From the NCBI GenBank assembly GCA_964346665.1, contig CAYFVC010000050.1:1-11357 (forward strand): 11,357 bases of DNA, in the 5' to 3' direction. This stretch comes from JAZGEG01 sp964346665. GTDB lineage: Archaea; Aenigmatarchaeota; Aenigmatarchaeia; QMZP01; QMZT01. Of the stretch, positions 1 through 7,263 are shown in pieces. The position numbers were made by a program, and so were the translations under genes. The notes beneath the pieces were generated by a model, which saw nothing but the letters and a program-made list of their open reading frames with translations, did not search any database and was not told where the DNA came from. The stretch's first letter is position 1. Each line of letters opens with the position of its first letter.

Positions 1-66
1 GATAACATAACAATATACGCATACTACGGAAACAGCGAAGCAAGTCTACCAACAGATTACACGAAC
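1..66 (+). repeat. Intragenic repeat A, copy 1 (DUF2341 tail)
   Basis: This stretch matches 1327-1392 almost perfectly at nucleotide level. Over the first 62 bases I see only two differences, at 21 and 45, both silent. The offset is 1326 bp, exactly 442 codons. It shows that the DUF2341-LamG unit is an internal duplication, with more of copy 1 lying left of the window. Confidence 0.9.
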
Positions 67-2664
67 TCGGATGAAGATTTAAAATTGTATTTCCACTTTG
101 ATAATTCAAGTGAATACGGAGAGAATGATACTTTGATTTATGATTTTAGTAAGAATGGTAATAATGGGACAATGGGTAATGATGAGGAGTTTATTAATAC
201 CACAGGAGGTAGATACGGAGGAGCACTTCAATTAGATGGAACCGGGGATTACGTTCTCGTGTCATCACCAACAGGATTACCTTCAGGTGACATATCCAAG
301 AGCATTACTGCGTGGTTCAAAACCAGTGACTTAACTACTGTCCGTCGTAATATAGGTGGTTTTGGTAATAGTTCTGTAGGTAATAATTTCCAAGTTGGTA
401 GTGATGGTGCAAGTACTGATAATTTCACAGTGTGGGGGTGGGCACCCGCATATGACTGGGATACAAGAGTTTCTGCAACTCCTTACGAGAATAATCAATG
501 GCACTTCGTAGCTGTAACCTATGACGGCAGCAAAACCATTCTCTACCTGAACGGAATCAACAAATCAGAAAACAGTTCCTATTCATGGAATACAAATCCT
601 GTAAAGGTAGTTATCGGAGATGAAATTGACGAAGCAGGACAGTCCTTCGCAGGACTTATTGATGAATTTAGAATCTACGACCGAAGTCTTTCGCAGGATG
701 AAATCCTCGCGATATACAACTCAACTCAAGACCACTATTTCAGTAACCAGAGCTTGACAAAAACAGACTCAAACGGAGATTACAACTACACACTAACAGC
801 GCCAAGCGTAGGAAACTATAACGTAAAGGTCAACACTACCTACAGTGGAATGAGCGCAGAAGACAGTGAAACACTAATAGTGGAAGAATACTATATCAAC
901 ATAACCCTTAACCTTGACCCAAACCCGGTCAACATCAGTGAGAACGTTAGCATATACGGGCATGCGAACGAGAGCGATGGAACAAACATTACCAACAATG
1001 TGGTGAACATCTACGTGAACGATTCTCTATACTACAAAAATGATAATACAGGAGTACTTGAGAACACAACAGTCTGGTGGAGCACCTCTTGGGGATACAG
1101 GACACATACAAATACAGAATCCCAGGTATCCTCAAATCTTAACAACACCATAACAATGATAAATTTTTCAACCACAGCTTTCATCTCAGAAGGCAAAATG
1201 AAATCAGATTGTGGAGACACGCGCTTCATAGACAGCAACGAGAACGAACTGCAATACACCTTGGAAACAAGCACATGTAATTCCAGCAATACAATATTCT
1301 GGGTGTGGGTCAACCTAACAGGAAATGATAACATAACAATATACGCGTACTACGGAAACAGCGAAGCAAGCCTACCAACAGATTACACCAACCCAGACGA
1401 TGATTTGGTCCTGTACATGCACTTCGATAACTCTAGTGAATATGGAGAAAATGATATGTTTGTTTATGACTTCAGCAAGCGCGGGAATAATGGAACCTGC
1501 TCTGGTGATAATTGCTCGACCTGGAGTTCGAGCGGAAAGTTTGGCGGAGCCTATGATTTTGACGGGAGTGATGATTATTTTGCAGTAGCAGACACAAATG
1601 ATTTGAATACAGGAGGACCATGGGCCAATAGAACAACATTACTATGGTTCAATGCGAATAACATTACTAACAGACAGGTACTTTACGAAGAAGGAGGAAC
1701 GGCACGTGGTTTTAACATCTATATTGATAATGGAACAGTATTTGTGGGTGGATGGAATAACGATTCTGGTCAGAGCAACTGGACAGGTACTTTCTTGAAC
1801 ACGACAATCTCGGTAAACACATGGTATTTTGTGGCATTCGTTTTAGATAACGGAACAGACAGTGAAGGAACTGATAAATTCAAGGGTTACCTGGATGGTT
1901 CAGAATTTGACAGCGGAGATGGGAGGAAGATGTATGCGCATTCTGCAAACATAAGTATTGGTTCGATGAATGACCAGGCCGGGTTCCATAACGAGACTGT
2001 AACTGGAAGTGGTTATTATTTCAACGGCACAATCGATGAATTAAGAATCTACAACCGAAGTCTTTCAGCGGACGAAATACTCGTGATATACAACTCAACC
2101 AAGGACTATTACGTTTCGAACCACAGCCTGCCGAGAACAGACAACGAGGGAAAATACAACTACACTTACACCGCCTCGAGCACAACAGGCAACTACGAGA
2201 TAAAGGTCAACACAACATACCAAATCAAAAGCGCAGAGGAGACGGACACGTTGATTGTGCAATCAACCTGTAATGTGGATTTCAGCATGACTTCGCAACT
2301 TTCGGCAGGAATTCGTTTCAGTGAGCAGGATCCGAATGTCACGAATGTTTCAGCAGTGGGCAACGGGAATTACAACATAACCGATTCGTCAAATTCAGCT
2401 TGTGGGACGGTGAACGTTTCGATAAGGGCGACTGGGGATTTGGTGAATGGAAGTTCGACCATAGGCATAGGGAACGTTACAGTCAATTCAACATCGCCTA
2501 ATTCAGAAACCATTCAGCTTTCCACTTCATACCAGCTCATAAGGTCGAACGTCCCGGCGGGGACGAGTAACATCACAACCCTGTATTTCTGGCTGACGGT
2601 TCCGTCAGGCCAGGATCCGAAGACTTACAACACAACCATCTACGTTATGGAAGAAAGGGAGTGA
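1..2664 (+). CDS. Large secreted LamG/DUF2341 surface protein (5' partial)
   Basis: The reading frame is open from the first base, so the N-terminus and signal peptide lie outside the window; 887 residues are visible. Residues 1-25 are the tail of a DUF2341 domain (IYAYYGNSEAS). Residues 29-240 form a LamG/concanavalin-like jelly roll ending in the typical DEFRIYDRSLSQDEI signature. Residues 241-355 look like Ig-type beta repeats. Residues 359-463 are a complete DUF2341 domain (WWSTSWGYR at its start, WVWVNLTG near its end). Residues 464-715 are a second LamG with DELRIYNRSLSADEI. An Ig-like linker follows, then a C-terminal beta domain from residue 757 that is shared with the next gene. I counted about 50 N-X-S/T sequons, suggesting heavy N-glycosylation. 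No C-terminal membrane anchor or sorting helix is visible. LamG/DUF2341 proteins usually bind glycans or serve in adhesion; a role in surface attachment or cell-cell contact is inferred. Asparagine codon use changes sharply inside the gene. Confidence 0.9.
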   Translation, partial: DNITIYAYYGNSEASLPTDYTNSDEDLKLYFHFDNSSEYGENDTLIYDFSKNGNNGTMGNDEEFINTTGGRYGGALQLDGTGDYVLVSSPTGLPSGDISKSITAWFKTSDLTTVRRNIGGFGNSSVGNNFQVGSDGASTDNFTVWGWAPAYDWDTRVSATPYENNQWHFVAVTYDGSKTILYLNGINKSENSSYSWNTNPVKVVIGDEIDEAGQSFAGLIDEFRIYDRSLSQDEILAIYNSTQDHYFSNQSLTKTDSNGDYNYTLTAPSVGNYNVKVNTTYSGMSAEDSETLIVEEYYINITLNLDPNPVNISENVSIYGHANESDGTNITNNVVNIYVNDSLYYKNDNTGVLENTTVWWSTSWGYRTHTNTESQVSSNLNNTITMINFSTTAFISEGKMKSDCGDTRFIDSNENELQYTLETSTCNSSNTIFWVWVNLTGNDNITIYAYYGNSEASLPTDYTNPDDDLVLYMHFDNSSEYGENDMFVYDFSKRGNNGTCSGDNCSTWSSSGKFGGAYDFDGSDDYFAVADTNDLNTGGPWANRTTLLWFNANNITNRQVLYEEGGTARGFNIYIDNGTVFVGGWNNDSGQSNWTGTFLNTTISVNTWYFVAFVLDNGTDSEGTDKFKGYLDGSEFDSGDGRKMYAHSANISIGSMNDQAGFHNETVTGSGYYFNGTIDELRIYNRSLSADEILVIYNSTKDYYVSNHSLPRTDNEGKYNYTYTASSTTGNYEIKVNTTYQIKSAEETDTLIVQSTCNVDFSMTSQLSAGIRFSEQDPNVTNVSAVGNGNYNITDSSNSACGTVNVSIRATGDLVNGSSTIGIGNVTVNSTSPNSETIQLSTSYQLIRSNVPAGTSNITTLYFWLTVPSGQDPKTYNTTIYVMEERE
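661..888 (+). repeat. Intragenic repeat B, copy 1 (LamG end plus Ig-like linker)
   Basis: This segment is clearly homologous to 2035-2265. It opens with near-identical DNA (GATGAATT, AGAATCTAC, CCGAAGTCTTTC) and encodes the LamG exit motif and the following Ig-like linker ending in LIV. The offset is 1374-1377 bp rather than 1326, so the LamG core between repeats A and B differs in length by about 16 codons between the two units. Confidence 0.85.
1327..1392 (+). repeat. Intragenic repeat A, copy 2 (DUF2341 tail)
   Basis: Second copy of the segment at 1-66. It forms the end of the only complete DUF2341 domain in the window. Near-identity at synonymous positions indicates recent duplication or gene conversion, in contrast to the diverged LamG core just downstream. 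Confidence 0.9.
2035..2265 (+). repeat. Intragenic repeat B, copy 2 (LamG end plus Ig-like linker)
   Basis: Second copy of the segment at 661-888, with one extra codon in the linker (SSTTG against PSVG). Its asparagine codons are almost all AAC, as in copy 1, whereas the LamG cores favour AAT. Confidence 0.85.
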
Positions 2665-2740
2665 ATGGTTTCGGAGTACGCAGGTTTCACCTATGTACGT
2701 TCGCGTTGGTAGTAAAAAATTTTGTCAGATATTAAAAATA

Positions 2741-2748
2741 TTTATATA
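2741..2748 (+). promoter_or_regulatory. TATA box for the 2770 gene (leaderless)
   Basis: TTTATATA lies in an AT-rich run with an A-rich BRE-like stretch (TTAAAAA) just upstream. Its centre is about 25 bp before the ATG at 2770. Archaeal transcription starts about 25 bp after the TATA centre, so the mRNA should begin at or next to the ATG. No Shine-Dalgarno sequence precedes the ATG, which fits a leaderless transcript. Confidence 0.7.
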
Positions 2749-2769
2749 CCAAGGTCTAAATAGTTAATT

Positions 2770-3387
2770 ATGATGGGTAAAATCAGCCTATTAGGGGCTC
2801 TGGTTTTCTTGGGGATTCTGCTTGTGATTTTCAGCTCATTCCCATCCGTATATTCGGCCGAGCAGCAGACAGGGACGACAAAAATGAACGTGACGATCAG
2901 AGGTTGGGTCTCGATATCAGCCTCAAGCTGCATAACTGCTGGCATAACGTTCAATGAAACAGATCAGAACACAAGAGGTAACAACGCAACGTGCAACTGG
3001 GGACAGGGTGATAACGGAGGTTCAGGCTACAACCTAACATTGGGAACGGAGACAACGGTTAACGTCAACTTCACGCACGCAAGCAACAGGTCAAACCTTA
3101 CGACAGGGACATACGAGATAGGTATAGCAAATGTAACCTACAATTCGAACTCCACAGAAGATAACGGGTCGAATATGTTAAACAACGATACCGCAACAGC
3201 TCTTAGCACTAACTGGGATGAAATGGAGGATTGTACTAACCTCGATAAATCAACCAAAACAGACTGCTGGGAAACGTACTTCCTGAACGTTCCATCTGCT
3301 CAGCCTCCAGGAGACTACGAGACAGGATACTGCTGGTGCGGAAGGAGAACAAACACGGCAGAAACCAACTGCGGAAGTTGTACGTAA
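2770..3387 (+). CDS. Small secreted Cys-rich surface protein sharing a domain with the upstream LamG protein
   Basis: This is a 205-residue protein of unrecognised family. Residues 1-30 are a signal peptide or N-terminal membrane anchor: a short basic start, a hydrophobic core (LVFLGILLVIFSSF), then SVYSA. Residues 45-185 align by eye with the C-terminal domain of the preceding protein; shared landmarks are AGI.F...D.N, then VNV, IGI.NVT.NS and VPS.Q.P..Y. About eleven N-X-S/T sequons are present. There are eight cysteines (54, 75, 155, 166, 188, 190, 201, 204). The last four form a compact tail, CWC then CGSC, that the larger paralogue lacks. The protein is probably a beta-sandwich module secreted to the cell surface, perhaps disulfide-stabilised or an interaction partner of the larger protein; that role is inference. 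It has its own TATA box, and a T-rich terminator follows. Confidence 0.85.
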   Translation: MMGKISLLGALVFLGILLVIFSSFPSVYSAEQQTGTTKMNVTIRGWVSISASSCITAGITFNETDQNTRGNNATCNWGQGDNGGSGYNLTLGTETTVNVNFTHASNRSNLTTGTYEIGIANVTYNSNSTEDNGSNMLNNDTATALSTNWDEMEDCTNLDKSTKTDCWETYFLNVPSAQPPGDYETGYCWCGRRTNTAETNCGSCT

Positions 3388-3410
3388 GGAATAACCAGCT
3401 AGAGTTATGG

Positions 3411-3452
3411 AATGTTTAAACATTTTTTTATTTCTTAATTTATTTCTTTTTT
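3411..3452 (+). terminator. Palindrome plus T-rich tract after the 2770 gene
   Basis: AATGTTTAAACATT (3411-3424) is a perfect 14-bp palindrome directly followed by a long T-rich stretch to 3452, with runs of six or more T. Archaeal RNA polymerase terminates at such T tracts. The position between convergent genes, 24 bases after the stop codon at 3387, supports a terminator. The hairpin itself would be weak (five A/T-rich pairs). Confidence 0.6.
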
Positions 3453-3469
3453 ATCAGATTAAAAAAGAT

Positions 3470-4222
3470 TCATCTCCTGAATACCGACAGGAACCTCTGC
3501 CAGAATCCTGGTTCAGGTAATTCCTCCCCTAGGAGGAAGTGGGCAAGTCTCTTCATTTCAAGAGAGACCTTGGAGTTCGGGGAATACGTAACGACAGGGG
3601 TTTTCATAGCGATTGATTCTCTCACCTTTTTGTGTTCGGGTATGTTCGCTATTACCGGCAAGTCCAAGATTTCCTCCACGTGCTCCGGACCCACCTCAAA
3701 GTCCTCCTTGCTTGTTCTGTTTACGACAACCCCGATTATCTTCTTATTCTTGCCCTCAGCGAGATTTTTCGATCTCAGAATATCAACTATCGAGGGTATT
3801 TCAGGACCCGTTATGAGTATGACCTCATCCGAGCTTTCTATTGAAGCCAAAGCCTCGTGAGTAATACCAGGGGCCGAATCTATTATTATGAAGTCCCTAT
3901 CTTTAGATAAATTTTTGAGAATGTGCTTTAACCTCCTAGGATTTATGTGCATGTCAACGATCGAGGCGGGAACTATATCGAAACCCAGGAAATGCTTGTA
4001 AACAGCATCGTGGAGCGAAATTTCCCCTTTAAGCAACATGTTCAGGGAGAAAGGATAGTTATCGGGCAAATCCAGATGTAAACCCAGGTTCGCCCCGGAG
4101 AGGTTCCCGTCAACAACCAGAACGTTTTTCCCTATTTCAGCAAGATACGCCCCCAAGTTCGCAACTAACGTCGTCTTCCCAACCCCACCCTTGCCGGAGA
4201 CCACAGAAATTATTCTCGCCAT
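3470..4222 (-). CDS. minD: MinD/ParA-family ATPase with membrane-targeting C-terminus
   Basis: The protein has 250 residues, the usual MinD length. The deviant Walker A motif GKGGVGKTT is at residues 10-18, with signature lysine K11 and P-loop K16. The second acidic motif, VVDGN, is at 36-40 (D38), followed by ANLGLHL as in archaeal MinD-like proteins. Walker B/switch II is FIIIDSAPG at 111-119 (D115); the order is SAPG rather than the SPAG of bacterial MinD. The guanine/adenine-contacting region includes VVVNR (165-169). The end, GFWQRFLSVFRR (239-250), is an amphipathic basic-hydrophobic helix resembling the MinD membrane-targeting sequence. MinD proteins dimerise on ATP and bind membranes; archaea lack MinC/MinE, so the role is probably positioning a surface or polar complex. 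It is divergent from a pair of membrane-protein genes, which may be its partners (inference). No Shine-Dalgarno; TATA at 4246-4253. Confidence 0.9.
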   Translation of the reverse strand: MARIISVVSGKGGVGKTTLVANLGAYLAEIGKNVLVVDGNLSGANLGLHLDLPDNYPFSLNMLLKGEISLHDAVYKHFLGFDIVPASIVDMHINPRRLKHILKNLSKDRDFIIIDSAPGITHEALASIESSDEVILITGPEIPSIVDILRSKNLAEGKNKKIIGVVVNRTSKEDFEVGPEHVEEILDLPVIANIPEHKKVRESIAMKTPVVTYSPNSKVSLEMKRLAHFLLGEELPEPGFWQRFLSVFRR

Positions 4223-4245
4223 TATAAAATTCTTCGTTTTGCTGG

Positions 4246-4253
4246 TTTAAATA
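4246..4253 (-). promoter_or_regulatory. TATA box for the minD-like gene
   Basis: Read on the minus strand this is TATTTAAA, centred about 27 bp before the ATG at 4222, with no Shine-Dalgarno sequence between. This predicts a leaderless mRNA. It sits about 30 bp from the oppositely directed box at 4276-4285, so the 82-bp gap holds two separate divergent promoters. Confidence 0.65.
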
Positions 4254-4275
4254 GCTAAAAAGGCTAAAGGAAAAC

Positions 4276-4285
4276 TTTTTAAATA
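4276..4285 (+). promoter_or_regulatory. TATA box for the 4305 gene
   Basis: TTTTTAAATA, preceded by an A-rich BRE-like GGAAAAC, is centred about 24 bp before the ATG at 4305. There is no Shine-Dalgarno sequence, so a leaderless start is predicted. Confidence 0.65.
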
Positions 4286-4304
4286 AGGATATTATTTTAA
4301 TTGT

Positions 4305-4859
4305 ATGAAAAGGGGTTTGTTGATTTTAATTCTCTCAATTTCGTTAATTTTCTTAGTAAAACCCGTTCAAGCAGGCATATCCTTGGGAACGGGTGGTATT
4401 ACTTTGTCTGCAGGCGAAACAAGAGAGGTATGCGATGTCTGGATTTACGCCGCGCAGGAGGGAGGGACATATCACGTGGAAACAACAGGTGATCTAAAAC
4501 CTCTGACCGTGAGCATAACCCCGAACGATTTCACCCTCAATCCCGTAGACTGTCCACAGGAGACCGATGCCAGGAGGGCTTGCATATCTCAAACATGTTT
4601 GTCCTCAGATCAGTCTTCATGTAAGGTAGTTTGCGTAAAGTTCACCGCCCCCACTTTAATCGAATGGGATCCGCAGAAAGTAAAATATGACGGAGCGATA
4701 CTGAACAGCATAAAGATAGGAGCGGCGACAATCAAAGAGCCGTATGAATTCTCTGTTCATGTCAATCCCATGGACATGAAACCGATTGTTGCAGGGGTAG
4801 TAGTTCTCATAATAGTAGTGATAGTTATCGTTCTGTTTGCAATGAAAAGAAGAAGATAA
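4305..4859 (+). CDS. Type I single-pass membrane protein, Cys-rich extracellular domain
   Basis: This 184-residue protein is not recognised by family. Residues 1-23 are a signal peptide (MKRG, then a hydrophobic run, then VQA before the probable cleavage). Residues 24-158 form an extracellular beta-rich domain with six cysteines (43, 83, 93, 98, 106, 110), probably three disulfides; the ITLSAGETREVCDVWIYA opening and the VKFTAP stretch resemble Ig/NEW3-type sandwiches. Residues 160-180 are a strong membrane helix (IVAGVVVLIIVVIVIVLF), followed by the cytoplasmic stop-transfer tail KRRR. Unlike its neighbours it has no clear N-X-S/T sequon. It precedes a larger membrane protein on the same strand by 36 bp, so the two may act together, although the second has its own TATA box. 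The start is fixed by the signal peptide and the TATA spacing. Confidence 0.85.
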   Translation: MKRGLLILILSISLIFLVKPVQAGISLGTGGITLSAGETREVCDVWIYAAQEGGTYHVETTGDLKPLTVSITPNDFTLNPVDCPQETDARRACISQTCLSSDQSSCKVVCVKFTAPTLIEWDPQKVKYDGAILNSIKIGAATIKEPYEFSVHVNPMDMKPIVAGVVVLIIVVIVIVLFAMKRRR

Positions 4860-4862
4860 AAA

Positions 4863-4872
4863 TTTTATATTA
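4863..4872 (+). promoter_or_regulatory. TATA box for the 4896 gene
   Basis: TTTTATATTA begins four bases after the preceding stop codon and is centred about 28 bp before the ATG at 4896. No Shine-Dalgarno sequence is seen. The 4896 gene therefore probably has its own leaderless transcript in addition to any read-through from 4305. Confidence 0.6.
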
Positions 4873-4895
4873 AAGCAAATTCAAAACTTCTTTAT

Positions 4896-7238
4896 ATGAA
4901 ATACGTCATTCTTGGTCTGATTTTTTTGTTGGTGTGCCTTTTAAACGTTATTGTTTCTGCTCAGGAGTCGGGAGCGGGAAACACCATTATTAACGCCACG
5001 GTTGCCGGTGAGTTGAAGTTAAATTTATCCCTCACGTATCCAGAGATAATAATCCCTGAAGATTACTATTTTTACGAGAATTTGACCGTATTCCAGGGCA
5101 ATTCCCAGAACATATCCGTTTACCTGAACAAATCAGACACAAACGATTTCGTGAAATTTGTAAACGAAACCCCAGGCGGAACGTATTACCAGGATGATTA
5201 CACTCTTTATTTACCCGTAAACACTTACAAAAACGTAACGCTTAGGGTTTACGTCCCTCCTGCCCAGGGATTCGATGGTGGAACCTACAACATCCCAATT
5301 TACGCGTACTCTCTGAACGATTACAGATCAAACACAACAACCTTGAAAGTAACCGTGAACACCACGAATCCGATAGATGATATTGAAATCGTTAGCATAT
5401 ACCCTTCCAGTTTGTATTCAGGGGAATCGCTCAGTGTGAACATATCTATACATAAGATCTTTCCTTCGAAGGCAACGGACATACAGATTTGCTATTGCAT
5501 AAATGAAAACCCTGGATATTCTTGTGGGCCTTCTTACAACAATTACGGATGCTCGTGGAAGGCGATAACTGAGTGGTTGAACTACACAAAAACCGTGACC
5601 GTTAACGAGGATCCGGGAACATATTATTTCATAATCGCCGTGAAATACCCCAATAGCGAGGACATAAAAAGGGCGAACAGTCCGCAATTTTATGTTAAAT
5701 CAGTTCCGTCCGGTCCCACAGGCCCTGCTCCTGGTCCGCTTTTACCCCCAATCCCCCAGCCAAGATTAACTATTATCGCCCCATACTACCTTGAAGCAAG
5801 TCCTGGTGAAAAGATAGGGTTTGATGTTGAAGTTGGAAATACAGGTAATGCGAACGCTTTTAGCACAAGTCTAAATATCTACGGCATACCGGAAAATTGG
5901 GTTTCCATAACCCCCCATGCACAAGACATAGGAATCGGTAAATCGAAAAAATACTCTGTTCTTATCTCCTTGCCGAGCGAAGCTTACGAGCAAATTTATT
6001 CCCTATCCCTGGTTGCAAAATCTGGAACGGTAGAGATCATAAAGGTTATAACCATGACCGTTGCGATGACTCTAGAAAAACGGGCCAGGTTCCTTTTGGA
6101 CGAGGCTCGGTCAAAGAAAAGGGAAGCGGAAGTGATTATAAGCAAGGCGAAGGGTTTTGGAATGGACACGACAGAACCGGAAAGCGGTTTGATTCTCGCT
6201 AACGATTTGCTTGAGGAGACCCAAAGGTTGTTCGAATCAAGGGACTATGAAGAATCGATCGGGAGAGCCAAGCAAGCGATAGAAGGGTATAAATCCGTTA
6301 TAAGTTCTGTAAAGGAGATAGTCAAAAATGCTTTTTTTACATTGTTGGATGAAGTGACAACTGAGCTCGGAAGGATTGAAAAATTAACAGAAGAAAAAGA
6401 TGTAGTAGAGGCTATAAGTTATAAGATAAACCGGAGCACGATCCTTCAGAGGCAGGAAAGGGTGATAGAAGCCTACCAAACTTTGTTAGAGGCGAAGCGG
6501 CTGCTTGACCAACTGAAGGGCAAAATATACTTCAGGGGATTAACCCAGACTGTGTTGATAATTTCGATGATAATCGTTATAATAGTCGTTGTTGCAATGT
6601 CATTGTTCTACAGAAAGATGATGTCAAAGTTCGTGAAAAAGATAAGAATAGAAGAGCATAAGAAACGCCTAAGTTCTCTGTTCAAGAGGGAGGTCAGGCC
6701 AAGCGTCCCATCTAAAGAAAGACCGGCCATACCTCCTAAAGTAAGACCAGACCTGCCCCCTGAAGAAAGACTGAAAACAGACAAAGAAAAGACGAAAGAA
6801 ATTCGCAGGTTGTTGGAAATCGGAGAAGAATTGGCAGATACTGATACCGAGAAGATGAAAGAGGCCTATGTAAAGGCCAAGAAAATTTACAATTCGCTGC
6901 CTTCCGAGGAAAAGAGAATAGTTGGAGAGGAGATTCTAAGACTAACGAGATTGTACAACAAAATTGTGAGGAAAAAACCTGAGGAGGAAAGACCAGCCAT
7001 ACCGAAAGAAAAACCAAGGGTGGACAAAGAAAAAATGGATGAGATTTTAAGGTTGTTGAAAACCGGAGTAAAATTAGCGGATACCAATGTTGAGAAGGCG
7101 AAAGATGCCTTTGCGAAGGTCAGAGAAATTTACAATTCGCTTTCTCCCGGGGAGAAGAAATCAATTGACAGAAAAATTACCAAAGCCAGAGAGGATTACG
7201 ACAAAATTGTCAAGAAATCACGTAAGGAAAAAGAATAA
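4896..7238 (+). CDS. Receptor-like single-pass membrane protein with NEW3-like domain and cytoplasmic helical repeats
   Basis: The protein has 780 residues. Residues 1-22 are a signal peptide. Residues 30-265 are a beta-rich extracellular region with eleven N-X-S/T sequons and a cysteine cluster at 199-219 (CYC, C, C). Residues 270-290 are a Pro/Gly linker (GPTGPAPGPLLPPIPQP). Residues 291-390 resemble the NEW3/COG1470 beta sandwich (SPGEKIGFDVEVGNTGNANA; ENWVSITP; SEAYEQIYSLSLVAKSG). Residues 393-545 are predicted helices or coiled coil. Residues 549-572 form the membrane helix. The tail after 573 is highly charged and cytoplasmic: Pro-rich linkers containing ERPAIP alternate with two helical repeats at 629-693 and 710-774, about half identical, each with a KIYNSL or EIYNSL motif. 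The architecture suggests surface sensing or anchoring coupled to a cytoplasmic docking platform; this is inference, as no enzymatic motif is visible. It is convergent with the gene at 7264, 25 bp away. Confidence 0.88.
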   Translation: MKYVILGLIFLLVCLLNVIVSAQESGAGNTIINATVAGELKLNLSLTYPEIIIPEDYYFYENLTVFQGNSQNISVYLNKSDTNDFVKFVNETPGGTYYQDDYTLYLPVNTYKNVTLRVYVPPAQGFDGGTYNIPIYAYSLNDYRSNTTTLKVTVNTTNPIDDIEIVSIYPSSLYSGESLSVNISIHKIFPSKATDIQICYCINENPGYSCGPSYNNYGCSWKAITEWLNYTKTVTVNEDPGTYYFIIAVKYPNSEDIKRANSPQFYVKSVPSGPTGPAPGPLLPPIPQPRLTIIAPYYLEASPGEKIGFDVEVGNTGNANAFSTSLNIYGIPENWVSITPHAQDIGIGKSKKYSVLISLPSEAYEQIYSLSLVAKSGTVEIIKVITMTVAMTLEKRARFLLDEARSKKREAEVIISKAKGFGMDTTEPESGLILANDLLEETQRLFESRDYEESIGRAKQAIEGYKSVISSVKEIVKNAFFTLLDEVTTELGRIEKLTEEKDVVEAISYKINRSTILQRQERVIEAYQTLLEAKRLLDQLKGKIYFRGLTQTVLIISMIIVIIVVVAMSLFYRKMMSKFVKKIRIEEHKKRLSSLFKREVRPSVPSKERPAIPPKVRPDLPPEERLKTDKEKTKEIRRLLEIGEELADTDTEKMKEAYVKAKKIYNSLPSEEKRIVGEEILRLTRLYNKIVRKKPEEERPAIPKEKPRVDKEKMDEILRLLKTGVKLADTNVEKAKDAFAKVREIYNSLSPGEKKSIDRKITKAREDYDKIVKKSRKEKE
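6780..6974 (+). repeat. Cytoplasmic helical repeat 1 of the 4896 protein
   Basis: These 65 codons begin DKEKTKEIRRLL and end YNKIVRK. About 32 of 65 residues match repeat 2 at 7023-7217, with an 81-residue period that includes a Pro-rich linker (ERPAIP). Conserved points are DKEK, LADT, EK, IYNSL, EK and KIV. Confidence 0.85.
7023..7217 (+). repeat. Cytoplasmic helical repeat 2 of the 4896 protein
   Basis: Second copy, beginning DKEKMDEILRLL and ending YDKIVKK, immediately before the short basic C-terminal tail. DNA-level similarity is moderate, so this duplication is older than the one in the LamG gene. Confidence 0.85.
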
Positions 7239-7263
7239 GCTATTCTCTATTTATCCTTTTACG

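Noticed and set aside
1032..1334. Minus-strand open frame of about 100 codons opposite the LamG gene
   Set aside because: Antisense to the complete DUF2341 domain; no signal peptide, motif or promoter that would support a gene.
3521..3538. Perfect hairpin TTCCTCC-CCTA-GGAGGAA
   Set aside because: It is inside the minD-like coding sequence, encodes a normal Leu/Gly/Glu stretch, and has no T tract, so I treat it as chance.
5418..5687. Minus-strand open frame of 89 codons inside the 4896 gene
   Set aside because: Shadow of a strongly supported membrane-protein gene, with no motif and no upstream TATA or ribosome-binding site.
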